Origin: Crystallibacter degradans | GTDB lineage: Bacteria > Actinomycetota > Actinomycetes > Actinomycetales > Micrococcaceae | Length of the DNA: 58,398 nt | NCBI RefSeq assembly: GCF_012952295.1 | Contig: NZ_JABBCH010000022.1 | Coordinates: 1 to 58,398 of the forward strand | Reading direction: 5' to 3' | Part shown: positions 49,247-58,273 of the stretch, piece after piece | How positions within the stretch are numbered: the first letter of the stretch is position 1 | How the letters are laid out: every line of letters begins with the position of its first letter | Program-made: the position numbers and the translations under genes | Notes under the pieces: generated by a model | What the model was told of the DNA's origin: nothing | Databases searched by the model: none | What the model saw: only the letters and a program-made list of their open reading frames with translations

Positions 49247-49999
49247 TCAGGCCTGGGCGTTCTGGAACCAGTCGGCTCCGCCGACCAGCTCGGTGTGTCC
49301 CGAAGGAACGTCCGCCGTCGCCATCCTGGCAATCTCCACGGCAAACTCCTCAACCGAATAAAGCTTTCCTGCCGCCTCACGGCGGGCCTCGATGGCCCCG
49401 GGCGCCGCGCGGTCCAGCAGCGTAGCGGTCACGGTGCCTTCGATCATGTCGCCGGAGACCACCACCAGCGAGATGCCCTTCTCCGCCAGCGTTGGCAGTT
49501 CGGCCCGCAAGGCGTCCTCGCCGGCCCGCTTGCTCCGGGCCACCGGCTCGTACTCGGGCATCGTGGGGACGGTGTCGATGAAGTGTGCCTGGTGGCTGGT
49601 GACGAAGACGACGCGCGAACCCGAGGGCATGACGTCCACGGCGGCCTTGAGCATGTTTACCTGGGCGTCACGGTTCAGGCGCATGGCGTAGTCCTCACCC
49701 AGCCCGGTCTCCATGCCGCCGGACGCATTGAGGACCAGCAGGTCCAATCCGCCGAAGTTTTCCGTGGCCGCGTCGACCAGCGCCTGCGCGCCTTCCGGCA
49801 CGGTGAGGTCCGCCCCGACCGCCACAGCGCGGCCGCCGGCTGCTTCGATCTGCGTCACTACTTTGTTGGCACGGGGCGCCTTCTGGCGGTAGTTGATGAC
49901 CACGGACGCGCCCTCCGCGGCGAGGTTCTTCGCTACGTCTGCGCCGATCCCGCGGGACGACCCCGTCACGATGGCCGATTTACCTTCCAATGCGCCCAT
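49247..49999 (-). CDS. short-chain dehydrogenase with non-canonical active-site spacing
   Basis: 250 residues. The cofactor motif is VTGSSRGIGADVA, with INYRQ consistent with NADP preference. NASG replaces NNAG, and VVFVTSHQ supplies the serine. The usual YxxxK is not seen: the nearest arrangement is EYEPVARSK, with Tyr seven residues before Lys instead of four. I recall similar actinobacterial proteins with this EYEPVA.SKRAGEDAL segment, so it is probably a family trait. The substrate is unknown. The start has GAGGAG seven bases upstream. Confidence 0.8.
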   Translation of the reverse strand: MGALEGKSAIVTGSSRGIGADVAKNLAAEGASVVINYRQKAPRANKVVTQIEAAGGRAVAVGADLTVPEGAQALVDAATENFGGLDLLVLNASGGMETGLGEDYAMRLNRDAQVNMLKAAVDVMPSGSRVVFVTSHQAHFIDTVPTMPEYEPVARSKRAGEDALRAELPTLAEKGISLVVVSGDMIEGTVTATLLDRAAPGAIEARREAAGKLYSVEEFAVEIARMATADVPSGHTELVGGADWFQNAQA

Positions 50000-50151
50000 G
50001 GCTGCTCCTCAATTTTTGCGGGGGGACTCCCCTGCGCCTCCTTGTAGGAAACGCTTAACGGTAATGGTTGTCTGCTTCCATACTGCCAGTCCGCGAAGCC
50101 GGACCTGTTGTAGGAAACCGACAAAGCGCAGCCGAAGCAGCCTGATCGGCG

Positions 50152-50874
50152 CTAGTGCCCCATGCCGAGGCCGCCGTCAACGGGGATGACGGCGCCGGAG
50201 ATGTAGGCGGCCTCGTCGCTGGCGATCCAGCGGACCACATTGGCCACCTCCTCCGGTTCGGCGAAGCGGCCGGCGGGAATGCTGGCAAGGTAGCTCTTCT
50301 GGGTATCCTCGGGCAGTTCCGCCGTCATATCCGTGTTGACGAACCCGGGGGCCACCACGTTGGCGGTGATGCCGCGCGAACCGAGCTCGCGGGTCAGCGA
50401 CCGTGCCATGCCGACCAGGCCGGACTTTGACGCGGCGTAGTTGATCTGGCCGGGCGAACCGTACAGGCCGACAACGGAGGAGATCAGGACAACGCGGCCC
50501 TTGCGCAACCGGATCATGCCCTTGGACGCCCGCTTGATGACGCGGAAGGCGCCGCCAAGGTTCGTGTCCACGACGTCGGTGAAATCGTCTTCGCTCATCC
50601 GCAGCAGCAGCGTATCGCGGGTGATGCCGGCATTCGCCACGACTACTTCCACCGGACCGTGGGCGGCCTCAACCTCGGTGAAGGCTGCGTCAAGGGATGC
50701 GGTATCGGTGACGTCGGCCTTGACGCCCAGCAGACCCTCGGGAACGTCACCGCTGCGGTAGGTGATGGCTACCTTATCGCCGTTGGCCAGAAAGGACTTG
50801 GCGATGGCCAGGCCGATCCCGCGGTTGCCGCCCGTGACCAGGACGCTTCGCCCGGTCTGCTGCTCGTTGCTCAC
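50152..50874 (-). CDS. fabG: 3-oxoacyl-ACP reductase
   Basis: 240 residues, canonical SDR: VLVTGGNRGIGLA, VANAGIT, ISSVVGLYGSPGQINYAASK with Ser, Tyr and Lys in place, and APGFVNTDMTAELPE. It reduces 3-oxoacyl-ACP in fatty acid synthesis. The start is GTG at 50874, set by GGAGGT five bases upstream. Between it and the next minus-strand gene, the 152-base gap holds two copies of TTGTAGGAAAC (50042 and 50108). Confidence 0.88.
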   Translation of the reverse strand: MSNEQQTGRSVLVTGGNRGIGLAIAKSFLANGDKVAITYRSGDVPEGLLGVKADVTDTASLDAAFTEVEAAHGPVEVVVANAGITRDTLLLRMSEDDFTDVVDTNLGGAFRVIKRASKGMIRLRKGRVVLISSVVGLYGSPGQINYAASKSGLVGMARSLTRELGSRGITANVVAPGFVNTDMTAELPEDTQKSYLASIPAGRFAEPEEVANVVRWIASDEAAYISGAVIPVDGGLGMGH

Positions 50875-51028
50875 ATTTACCTCCGTTGAACGCGGTTTAT
50901 TTCTAAAGAATCCTAGCCCTCTGCCGGCTGCGGACCCGCATGTGACCATACCCATCACGGCCATCCCGGCCATCGACTTCGTCTGGGTTCCGGCACGTGG
51001 GAGAATTGAAGTGGGTCTTTGGAGCGTG

Positions 51029-51565
51029 ATGAATAAGCAGCCAGATGATGATCGGGAAGTCCTCAGCATTACGGATGTCCCCGAAAGCCACACAGACGAG
51101 ATGCACCGTCGGATGGTCAAGTATTCCCTTGCGATGGGAATCCGCTTGGCCTGCCTTCTGCTGTTCTTTTTCATCGACGGCTGGGCCAGATGGCTCTTTG
51201 TTGCCGGTGCAGTCTTCCTGCCTTGGATCGCTGTCATCATCGCCAATGGCGGCAGCGACCAGAGCAATCTCAAGCACAGCGATGCGTTGCTGGACCGCGC
51301 ACCCGCCGGCGAACTGGAGTCTGCGGAAGCCGCTGCGAAGGCCGCTGAGCCCGTGGTGGTGCCCGGCGAGATCATCGACGAGGAGCAGGAACCCGATACG
51401 GCGGCTGGCCAGTCCGCCCCCGGAGAAGGAGCGGGACGGGCAACCGGTTCGGAAACCATTCACCGGCGTGCGGGTCCTGCCGCACATGTTCATGATAGCT
51501 ATGAGGTCTTCGAGGGCAATCTGAGCCCGGTGACGAAGCGCCGGAAGGACGAAAGCGCCGCGTGA
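51029..51565 (+). CDS. DUF3099 membrane protein
   Basis: 178 residues. Residues 1-30 are polar and hold the DUF3099 signature VLSITDVPESHTDEMHRRM. Two membrane helices follow (LAMGIRLACLLLFFFIDG and WLFVAGAVFLPWIAVIIANG), then a long acidic, disordered tail. Its function is unknown, but it is conserved in Actinomycetota. It overlaps the next gene by four bases (GTGA), forming an operon with the small zinc-type protein and SURF1. Confidence 0.82.
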   Translation: MNKQPDDDREVLSITDVPESHTDEMHRRMVKYSLAMGIRLACLLLFFFIDGWARWLFVAGAVFLPWIAVIIANGGSDQSNLKHSDALLDRAPAGELESAEAAAKAAEPVVVPGEIIDEEQEPDTAAGQSAPGEGAGRATGSETIHRRAGPAAHVHDSYEVFEGNLSPVTKRRKDESAA

Positions 51566-51810
51566 GTATTTTTGACCAGCTATCCGGAGTCGGGCAGCCA
51601 ATGCCGGCTGAGACCGTGTGTTCCAGAAAGGGCTGCCGCGCTGCTGCAGTCTGGCAGGTGCGGTGGAACAACCCCAAAATCCACACGCCCGAACGGCGGA
51701 AGGTCTGGCTGGCCTGCGAGGACCACCGCGGCTGGCTGGAAGACTATCTCAAGCTGCGCGGGCTGTGGCGCGATACCCAGCCCCTGGACGCTCCGGTAGA
51801 GGGAAGCTAA
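51562..51810 (+). CDS. small conserved protein upstream of SURF1
   Basis: 82 residues with a GTG start overlapping the DUF3099 stop. VCSRKGCRAAAVWQVRWNN and ACEDHRGWLEDYLKLRGLW supply Cys-x4-Cys and Cys-x2-His pairs, suggestive of a small zinc-binding fold. Related entries are sometimes labelled acetone-carboxylase-like, which I do not support. It is three bases from the SURF1 start, so a role near cytochrome oxidase assembly is possible by context. Confidence 0.7.
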   Translation: MSIFDQLSGVGQPMPAETVCSRKGCRAAAVWQVRWNNPKIHTPERRKVWLACEDHRGWLEDYLKLRGLWRDTQPLDAPVEGS

Positions 51811-51813
51811 CCG

Positions 51814-52707
51814 ATGTACCGTTTTCTGTTCAGCGCGAAATGGCTGGGCTGGCTCCTTCTGGTCGCGGTCCTCGCCTCTGTCTGCGTTCTGCTGGGCAAC
51901 TGGCAGATGGACCGCAGGGACCAGGCCCATGACGTGATTACCGCGATTGAATCCAATTACGACGCCGACCCTGTCGATTTTGAGGCCGTGCCGGATATCT
52001 TCGCCGAAGCCGACGACGCTGATGAATGGACGCCTGTGGTGTTGCGCGGCGAGTATGACCAGGCCGGCCAGCGGGTTGTGCGCAACCGGCCGCTCAACGG
52101 CCGTCCCGGATACGAGGTCCTGATCCCGTTGAAGCTGGATTCAGGCCCGGCGGTCATTATCAACCGCGGTTGGCTGCCGATCGGCAATGACGTGGCCGGC
52201 CACCCGGACACGATCCCGGCAGCCCCGGAAGGTGACGTCACCGTCGTCGCACGCGTCAAGCCGGGCGAGTCGTCAGTGGACCGCGGGGCCCCGGAGGGTC
52301 AGCTGGCATCGATCCAGCTCGACGAGTACGCAGCCGAGCTGGGGTACCCGGTCTTTACGGGAGGATACGGCTTGATGGCGGCCGAGAATCCGGCCCCGGC
52401 TGAACGTCCCGCCCTCATGCCCAAGCCGGCGATCGATGAGGGTCCGCACCTGTCCTACTCCATGCAGTGGTACGCCTTCGGTGTGCTGTTCTTCGTCGGC
52501 TACGGCTATGCCGCACGGCAGCAGGCAAGAATGGACCGGCTGCAGGAGGAAGATGAAGAAGCCGGCTACCACGAAGCCAATCCCGCTCCGCGGCCGGCAG
52601 CGCAAAAGCGTTCCCGCAAGCGCCCTAGCGCCGAGGAAGAAGAAGACGCCGTGCTGGACGCCCAAGGGTTCCGCACGGATGGTTCGCTGCTGAGCGAGCG
52701 GGACTAG
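51814..52707 (+). CDS. SURF1-family cytochrome oxidase assembly protein
   Basis: 297 residues. An N-terminal membrane helix WLGWLLLVAVLASVCVLLGNWQ is followed by the SURF1 loop domain (VVLRGEYDQAGQRVVRNRPLNGRPG, VIINRGWLPIG). The second helix is MQWYAFGVLFFVGYGYAARQQ, and a basic cytoplasmic tail follows. SURF1 proteins aid heme a insertion into aa3-type cytochrome oxidase. It is the last gene of the DUF3099 operon. Confidence 0.88.
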   Translation: MYRFLFSAKWLGWLLLVAVLASVCVLLGNWQMDRRDQAHDVITAIESNYDADPVDFEAVPDIFAEADDADEWTPVVLRGEYDQAGQRVVRNRPLNGRPGYEVLIPLKLDSGPAVIINRGWLPIGNDVAGHPDTIPAAPEGDVTVVARVKPGESSVDRGAPEGQLASIQLDEYAAELGYPVFTGGYGLMAAENPAPAERPALMPKPAIDEGPHLSYSMQWYAFGVLFFVGYGYAARQQARMDRLQEEDEEAGYHEANPAPRPAAQKRSRKRPSAEEEEDAVLDAQGFRTDGSLLSERD

Positions 52708-52734
52708 GCCCGCCGCCGGCGGCCGTAAAGTACG

Positions 52735-54333
52735 CTATGCGAGCGTGACCAGGTCCAGATAGCTCTCGTTCCAGAGGTCCTCCACGCCATCGGGCAGCAG
52801 GACAACGCGCTCCGGGTTCAGCGCTTCCACTGCCCCCTCGTCGTGGCTGACCATGACCACCGCGCCGCTGTAATTCCGCAGCGCGCCGAGGATCTCGGCA
52901 CGGCTGGCCGGATCGAGGTTGTTGGTTGGCTCGTCGAGCAGCAACACGTTGGCCGAGGACGCAACAATGGTGGCCAGCGCCAAGCGGGTCTTCTCACCGC
53001 CGGAGAGTACGCCTGCAGGCTTGTTGACGTCGTCGCCGGAGAACAGGAACGAGCCCAGGATATTGCGCACTTCGGCGTCCTGCAGATCCGGGGCGGCCGT
53101 GCGCATGTTTTCCAGGACGCTGCGTTCGGTATCGAGCGTTTCATGCTCCTGCGCGTAGTAGCCGATCTTCAGCCCGTGCCCGGGAATGACCTCGCCGGTA
53201 TCCGGTGAATCCACCCCGGCGAGCATCCGCAGCAGCGTGGTCTTGCCTGCACCGTTCAGTCCCAGAATCACTACCCTGGAACCGCGGTCAATGGCCAGGT
53301 CCACATCGGTGAAGATTTCCAATGAGCCGTAGGACTTGCTCAGTCCCTCGGCCGTCATCGGGGTTTTGCCACAGGGAGACGGGTCCGGGAAACGCAGCGC
53401 TGCGACCTTGTCGCTGGCACGTACGGCATCCAGTCCGCTGAGCAACCGCTCGGCCCGCTTGGCCATGTTCTGCGCTGCGACGGCCTTGGTGGCCTTGGCC
53501 CGCATCTTGTTGGCCTGGTCCATCAGCACCCCGGCCTTCTTCTCCGCATTCGCGCGCTCACGCTTGCGGGCACGCTCATCGGTTTCGCGCTGGAGCTGGT
53601 AGCGCTTCCAGTTCATGTTGTAGATGTCGATGGTGGCGCGGTTGGCGTCAAGCAGGAAGACCTTGTTGACGGTGGCTTCGAGCAGCTCGGTGTCGTGGCT
53701 GATCACGATCAGACCGCCGTGGTGGTTCTTCAGGAACTCACGAAGCCAGGTGATGGAGTCCGCGTCCAGGTGGTTGGTGGGCTCATCCAGCAGCATGGTG
53801 TCGGCGCCTGAGTACAGGATTCGGGCCAGTTCAACACGGCGGCGCTGGCCGCCGGAAAGAGTCTTGAGCGGCTGGTTCAGGATCCGCTCCGGCAGCGCCA
53901 GGTTGGAGGAAATCGCGGCCGCTTCGGCCTCCGCAGCGTAGCCGCCGCCTGCAAGGAACTCGGCTTCGAGCCGGTCGTAACTGCGCATAGCCTTGGCCTG
54001 GACGTCCGGATTCTCGCTGGCCATGTCGGCCTGTGCGGCGCGGAGTTTGCCGGAGACGACATCCAGTCCGCGGGCGGAGAGAATACGGTCACGCGCCAGC
54101 TGGTCCATGTTCGGCGTCCGCGGGTCCTGCGGCAGGTAGCCAATGTCTCCACTGCGGGTAACCTGGCCTGCGGCCGGAATGCCCTCGCCGGCGAGAACCC
54201 GGGTCAGCGTGGTTTTGCCGGCGCCGTTGCGGCCCACCAGCCCGATCTTGTCGCCCTTGTCCACACGGAATGACACCGCGTCCATGAGCAGACGGGCTCC
54301 AGCGCGCAGCTCAAGATCATTAACGGTAATCAC
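52735..54333 (-). CDS. ABC-F family ATPase
   Basis: 532 residues: two ABC domains (Walker A GRNGAGKTTL and GLNGAGKTTLL; signatures LSGGQRRRVELARIL and LSGGEKTRLALATI; LLLDEPTNHLDADS and LLLDEPTNNLDPAS). They are joined by a charged linker (ERARKRERANAEKKAG). There is no membrane part. ABC-F proteins act on the ribosome as translation factors or antibiotic-protection proteins. The GTG start at 54333 follows GAGGT by about ten bases. The leader has three AAGGGG repeats. Confidence 0.88.
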   Translation of the reverse strand: MITVNDLELRAGARLLMDAVSFRVDKGDKIGLVGRNGAGKTTLTRVLAGEGIPAAGQVTRSGDIGYLPQDPRTPNMDQLARDRILSARGLDVVSGKLRAAQADMASENPDVQAKAMRSYDRLEAEFLAGGGYAAEAEAAAISSNLALPERILNQPLKTLSGGQRRRVELARILYSGADTMLLDEPTNHLDADSITWLREFLKNHHGGLIVISHDTELLEATVNKVFLLDANRATIDIYNMNWKRYQLQRETDERARKRERANAEKKAGVLMDQANKMRAKATKAVAAQNMAKRAERLLSGLDAVRASDKVAALRFPDPSPCGKTPMTAEGLSKSYGSLEIFTDVDLAIDRGSRVVILGLNGAGKTTLLRMLAGVDSPDTGEVIPGHGLKIGYYAQEHETLDTERSVLENMRTAAPDLQDAEVRNILGSFLFSGDDVNKPAGVLSGGEKTRLALATIVASSANVLLLDEPTNNLDPASRAEILGALRNYSGAVVMVSHDEGAVEALNPERVVLLPDGVEDLWNESYLDLVTLA

Positions 54334-54348
54334 AGGTAGGACCTCTTC

Positions 54349-54378
54349 AAGGGGAATATAAGGGGTTATAAGGGGATA
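54349..54378. repeat. three phased AAGGGG repeats in the ABC-F leader
   Basis: AAGGGG starts at 54349, 54360 and 54370, separated by AT-rich triplets (AATAT, TTAT). On the minus strand this reads as repeated TATAA-CCCCTT blocks just upstream of the ABC-F start and contains possible -10 elements. Confidence 0.5.
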
Positions 54379-54485
54379 TGCAGTACAAGATGCTGTAGAA
54401 ATCAGCCTTTCCAGTCTACCGGCCCGTATGACTTCGAAGGAAACCTGCAAACACTCCCTGCCCCGCAGGCGCTATTCTCGGTAGT

Positions 54486-54507
54486 TGGGGTAGACACGTT
54501 GTCCCCA
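54486..54507 (+). promoter_or_regulatory. possible bioYMN operator
   Basis: TGGGG and CCCCA (54486-54490, 54503-54507), with imperfect internal symmetry GACA/TGTC, lie 21 bases before the bioY start. The position suits a biotin-responsive repressor, but it does not match a consensus I know. Confidence 0.3.
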
Positions 54508-54527
54508 TGCCATAGAAGGAGCTTTCG

Positions 54528-55190
54528 ATGCCGAAGCAGTCCGCCCACAATCGGAACCTTGTAGCCTCCGACGTCGTCGGCGGCTCCCCTGCCGCCGGAA
54601 ACGCGCCGCGCCGCCGTTCCTGGAACGGCACAGATCTGGCCCTCATCGGCGTCTTCGCCGCGCTGACCGCCGCATCGATCGCGGTTCCCCCGATCCCGGC
54701 CGGCAATATCCTCGGTGTGCCCATAACGCTCCAGACCATGGTGGTTGCCTTGGCCGGACTGGTCCTCGGCGGCGCCCGCGCGTTCGCCGCGGTGGGACTG
54801 TATGTGCTGCTTGGCCTTGTCGGCCTGCCCATTTTCGCCGGCTACCAGGGCGGTCTGGGCGTGCTGGCGATGGGTTCGGCCGGTTACCTGCTTTCCTTCC
54901 CCTTCGCCGCTGCACTCATCGGGGTGCTGGCGCGGCCAGCGCTCCGGCGGGTCCGCAAGCTGACCACGCTGACCACGCTGTGGCTGTTCGCGGCTGCGAC
55001 CGCAGGCACCGTCCTGACGCATCTGTGCGGGATTGCAGGCATGATGCTCAACGGGCAGCTGGCCTTCGGTGCTGCGCTGGTTGCCGACCTGCCGTTCGTC
55101 CCCGGGGATCTGGTCAAGAACGCCGCGGCTGCTGCGATCGCCGTCGGTATCCACAAAGCCTTCCCTGATCTGCTCCGCCGGCCACGCTGA
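54528..55190 (+). CDS. bioY: biotin transporter substrate-binding component BioY
   Basis: 220 residues with six membrane helices. BioY signatures are PPIPAGNILGVPITLQTMVVALAG, GLYVLLGLVGLPIFAGYQGGLGVL and FVPGDLVKNAAAAAIAVGI. It captures biotin as the S-component of an ECF transporter. AAGGAG lies seven bases before the ATG. bioM follows after one base. Confidence 0.93.
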   Translation: MPKQSAHNRNLVASDVVGGSPAAGNAPRRRSWNGTDLALIGVFAALTAASIAVPPIPAGNILGVPITLQTMVVALAGLVLGGARAFAAVGLYVLLGLVGLPIFAGYQGGLGVLAMGSAGYLLSFPFAAALIGVLARPALRRVRKLTTLTTLWLFAAATAGTVLTHLCGIAGMMLNGQLAFGAALVADLPFVPGDLVKNAAAAAIAVGIHKAFPDLLRRPR

Positions 55191-55191
55191 G

Positions 55192-55899
55192 ATGATCAAG
55201 TTCCGCGACGTACTGGTCCGTCCCGACTTCGCCGAAGACGCAGCCCCGATCCTGTCTGTGCCGCAGCTGGCGCTCGGGGAACAGCGCATCAGCATCATCG
55301 GCGCCAACGGCTCCGGTAAATCAACCCTGCTTAAATTGATCAACGGACTGGTCCTCCCCGACGCCGGAACCGTGGGCGTGGACGGCCGCGATACCGCAAA
55401 GCACGGGACGGCGGTACGGCGGAAAGTGGCCTTTGTCTTCACCGACCCTCTGTCCCAGCTGGTCATGCCCACGCCGCTCGAAGACGTCGAGCTGTCGCTG
55501 AGGCGGACCCACCGCAACCGTACCGACCGCCGGAACGCGGCCATGGAAATCCTGACCGGCTTCGGACTCGCTGCCCTGGCCGACCAGAGCATCTACCAAC
55601 TCTCCGGCGGGGAGCGTCAGCTGGCCGCCCTGGCCAGCGTGCTGGCGGTGGATCCGGATGTCCTGGTGCTGGACGAGCCCTCCACCCTGCTTGACCTGAA
55701 GAACACGCTGCTGCTGCGGGGCCGGCTTGCCTCGCTACCGCAGCAGGTCATCCTGGCCACCCACGACCTGGAACTGGCCCTGGACAGTGAACGAACCCTC
55801 GTCGTGGACTCAGGCACAGTGATTTACGACGGCGATCCGCCCGCCGCCGTGGACTACTACCGCAAACTCTGCGCGGGCATCCGGGAGCGGACGCCGTGA
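55192..55899 (+). CDS. bioM: ECF transporter ATPase BioM
   Basis: 235 residues, single ABC ATPase: GANGSGKSTLL, LSGGERQLAALASVLAVDP, VLVLDEPSTLLD and LATHDLELAL. It powers biotin uptake with BioY and BioN. The start lies one base after the bioY stop, and the last four bases overlap bioN. Confidence 0.9.
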   Translation: MIKFRDVLVRPDFAEDAAPILSVPQLALGEQRISIIGANGSGKSTLLKLINGLVLPDAGTVGVDGRDTAKHGTAVRRKVAFVFTDPLSQLVMPTPLEDVELSLRRTHRNRTDRRNAAMEILTGFGLAALADQSIYQLSGGERQLAALASVLAVDPDVLVLDEPSTLLDLKNTLLLRGRLASLPQQVILATHDLELALDSERTLVVDSGTVIYDGDPPAAVDYYRKLCAGIRERTP

Positions 55900-56519
55900 G
55901 AGGGCGTGCCCACCTGATCAGCGCCTATGTACCGGGGCGCAGCTGGCTGCACCGGGCGCCGCTGCTGCTGAAGTTCCTGCTGCTTGCCGCGGCCGGCATC
56001 CTGGTGCTGGCCCTGCCCGGTGCCCTCTCCCGCACGGCGGTTCTGGCCGTCGTCGTTGTCCTTCATGTAGCCGCGGGCCTTCCGGTCCGGAAACTGGTGA
56101 CGCCGCTGCGCGCCATGTGGCTTTTCCTGCTGGTGGTGGTCGCCTACCGCTGGTGGGTCGACTCGCCGGCCGGGGCCCTGGCTGTGGTAGCGGCCCTGCT
56201 GACCTGCATCTATGCGGCCAATTTGCTGACCTCCACCACCGAGACCCAGCGGCTGCTCGACGGGCTGGTTGCGGCCGTCTCTCCCTTGCAGCGGTTCGGC
56301 GCCGATCCCGAGCGTTTCGCCCTGACTATCTCCTTGATGCTGCGGAGCATCCCGTACCTGCTCGGGTCACTGCACGACGTCCGGGATGCGGCCAAGGCCC
56401 GCGGGCTTGGCTCTTCCCCGCGCGCCATCGTGCAGCCCGTCATCATCGGCGCGGTGGCTTATGCCCGGCAGACCGGAGACGCCCTAGCCGCACGCGGACT
56501 CGGGGAAAAGGAACAATAG
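55896..56519 (+). CDS. bioN: ECF transporter T-component BioN
   Basis: 207 residues, membrane protein with four or five helices (LKFLLLAAAGILVLALPG, LAVVVVLHVAAGLPV, MWLFLLVVVAYRWW). The coupling-helix signature is DVRDAAKARGLGSSPR, with a second DALAARGLGEK, the A-R-G motifs that contact the ATPase. The GTG start overlaps bioM by four bases. Confidence 0.88.
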   Translation: MRGRAHLISAYVPGRSWLHRAPLLLKFLLLAAAGILVLALPGALSRTAVLAVVVVLHVAAGLPVRKLVTPLRAMWLFLLVVVAYRWWVDSPAGALAVVAALLTCIYAANLLTSTTETQRLLDGLVAAVSPLQRFGADPERFALTISLMLRSIPYLLGSLHDVRDAAKARGLGSSPRAIVQPVIIGAVAYARQTGDALAARGLGEKEQ

Positions 56520-56556
56520 CGCCTCCACCGGCGGCCGGCGGCGCTATTCTAAGCCC

Positions 56557-57462
56557 ATGAGTTTCAATCAGGGCTCCCGGCTGGACACGTCCCAGGTCCA
56601 GGACCGGCGCGGCGGCATGGGCGGCAAGATCGCCATCGGAGGCGGCGGATTGGTGGTGCTCATCGCCTCGCTTCTGGGGGTTCCACCGGAACTGCTGCAG
56701 GGGCTCGGACTCGGCTCCGGAACTTCAGTGCAGCAGGAGGCCACTGGGCCGGACAGTATCGCGGCCCAATGCGAAACCGGTCAGGATGCCAACGTGCGCC
56801 GCGACTGCCGGGTAGTGGGCACAGTCAACAGCCTCAACCGGTTCTGGGGCGAGGAGCTCCCCCGGTTCAACATGACGTATCCACGGCCGTCCGTAGTGCT
56901 GTTTGACGGTCAGGTCAGTACCGGCTGCGGCACGGCTTCCAGCGCCGTCGGACCGTTTTACTGCCCTGCCGATACCACTGCCTATTTCGACACCGGCTTC
57001 TTCGACCAGCTGACCGACCAGTTGGGCGCCGCGGAGGGCCCGCTGGCGGAAGAGTATGTGGTGGCGCACGAGTTCGGACACCACATCCAGAACCTGACCG
57101 GAGCCATCAATTACTCTCAGCAGGATCCGCAAGGAGCCGCCTCCGGCGCCGTCAGGGTCGAGCTTCAGGCAGACTGCTATGCCGGTGTCTGGGCCGGTAA
57201 CGCCACCGAGCAGATCGATGAGACGACCGGCCGGCCTTTCATGCAGCCCATCGGCCGGGACGACCTCCGGGACGCGCTTTCGGCGGCTGCCGCCGTCGGC
57301 GATGACCGGATCCAGCAGGCCAGCACCGGCCAGATCAACCCCCACACCTTTACGCACGGTTCGAGCGAGCAGCGGCAGGCGTGGTTTGTCCAAGGCTACG
57401 AGACCGGCGATCCGGCGCAGTGCGATACCTTCGGCGGCACCGACCTGGACAACCCCTCGTAG
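56557..57462 (+). CDS. neutral zinc metallopeptidase, YpfJ type
   Basis: 301 residues. An N-terminal glycine-rich membrane segment (GGKIAIGGGGLVVLIASLLG, about 22-41) anchors the protein. The extracytoplasmic domain has YFDTGFFDQLT, the zinc motif HEFGHHIQ from residue 171, and ELQADCYAGVWAG with the third ligand. Cysteines are paired for disulfides outside the cell. Its substrates are unknown. It is five bases from the convergent Pr6Pr gene end. Confidence 0.88.
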   Translation: MSFNQGSRLDTSQVQDRRGGMGGKIAIGGGGLVVLIASLLGVPPELLQGLGLGSGTSVQQEATGPDSIAAQCETGQDANVRRDCRVVGTVNSLNRFWGEELPRFNMTYPRPSVVLFDGQVSTGCGTASSAVGPFYCPADTTAYFDTGFFDQLTDQLGAAEGPLAEEYVVAHEFGHHIQNLTGAINYSQQDPQGAASGAVRVELQADCYAGVWAGNATEQIDETTGRPFMQPIGRDDLRDALSAAAAVGDDRIQQASTGQINPHTFTHGSSEQRQAWFVQGYETGDPAQCDTFGGTDLDNPS

Positions 57463-57467
57463 CAGCT

Positions 57468-58250
57468 TCAGCCCGCCGACGGTTCGCCGGATTCACTCTT
57501 CCTGCTGTCGGTAACGCCGTCATCGTCAGGGCCGGAACCATCGTCGGGACCAAAGCCCGGGAGGTAGCCGTCCGGCTCCCGACCCATCCGGGCGTCGAGG
57601 AGCAAAAAGAGGAATCCGGACCCCAGCCAGATCAGCAGCAGCAACAGGCTATTAACAACGACGGCGGCAAACGGGTTGGCTGCCCCGTCGAACGGAGGAT
57701 AGGGGTACCAGCCGGTGGCGGCGCCGCGGATCAGGCTACCAATGAGCCAAGCGGCGGGATAAACCAACGACCAGACTATGGTCTGCAGGCCGATCCGTGG
57801 GCGCGGCCCGAAGATGAGCCAGCCGGTCACCGTCAGCACCGGCACCGCATAGTTCAATATCCGGTCCGCCATTACCGCCGTGCTGCTGAGCGCGGTGAAG
57901 TCCGGCAGTCCCCGGAACACCGTGAACTGGAACAGGAATACGAGCAGGACGGCTATCAGAGAGACCGCGCGCACCGCTCGCCAGACCGGACCCGCCTCGC
58001 GGGCAGAGTCCATCAGCAGGCTCAGGGAGACAATGAAGACCAGCACACTTGCCTGGACACTGAAGTAGCCCAGATAGTTCCACCACAAGTGGGCCGGTTC
58101 AAGGGCGTAGGCGGGCGATTCGAGCATCGCGATGACCTGAAGCACCAGGCCGAGGACGGCGGCCAGCGCCACCACCCCGTGGTACATGCGTGCCACGAAA
58201 ACCTCGTCGTACCGCCCGCCGGCGGATCTGGTCGCGGCGACTTCACCCAT
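57468..58250 (-). CDS. Pr6Pr-family integral membrane protein
   Basis: 260 residues with six membrane helices (YHGVVALAAVLGLVLQVIAML, SLIAVLLVFLFQFTVF, YAVPVLTVTGWLIFGPRP). The pattern HLWWNYLGYFSVQASVLVFI is typical of the Pr6Pr family. The tail is Asp/Gly-rich and disordered. The function is unknown. The ATG has no obvious ribosome-binding site beyond weak purines. Confidence 0.8.
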   Translation of the reverse strand: MGEVAATRSAGGRYDEVFVARMYHGVVALAAVLGLVLQVIAMLESPAYALEPAHLWWNYLGYFSVQASVLVFIVSLSLLMDSAREAGPVWRAVRAVSLIAVLLVFLFQFTVFRGLPDFTALSSTAVMADRILNYAVPVLTVTGWLIFGPRPRIGLQTIVWSLVYPAAWLIGSLIRGAATGWYPYPPFDGAANPFAAVVVNSLLLLLIWLGSGFLFLLLDARMGREPDGYLPGFGPDDGSGPDDDGVTDSRKSESGEPSAG

Positions 58251-58273
58251 AAGTTTGATGCTAGCGCCGAAGG

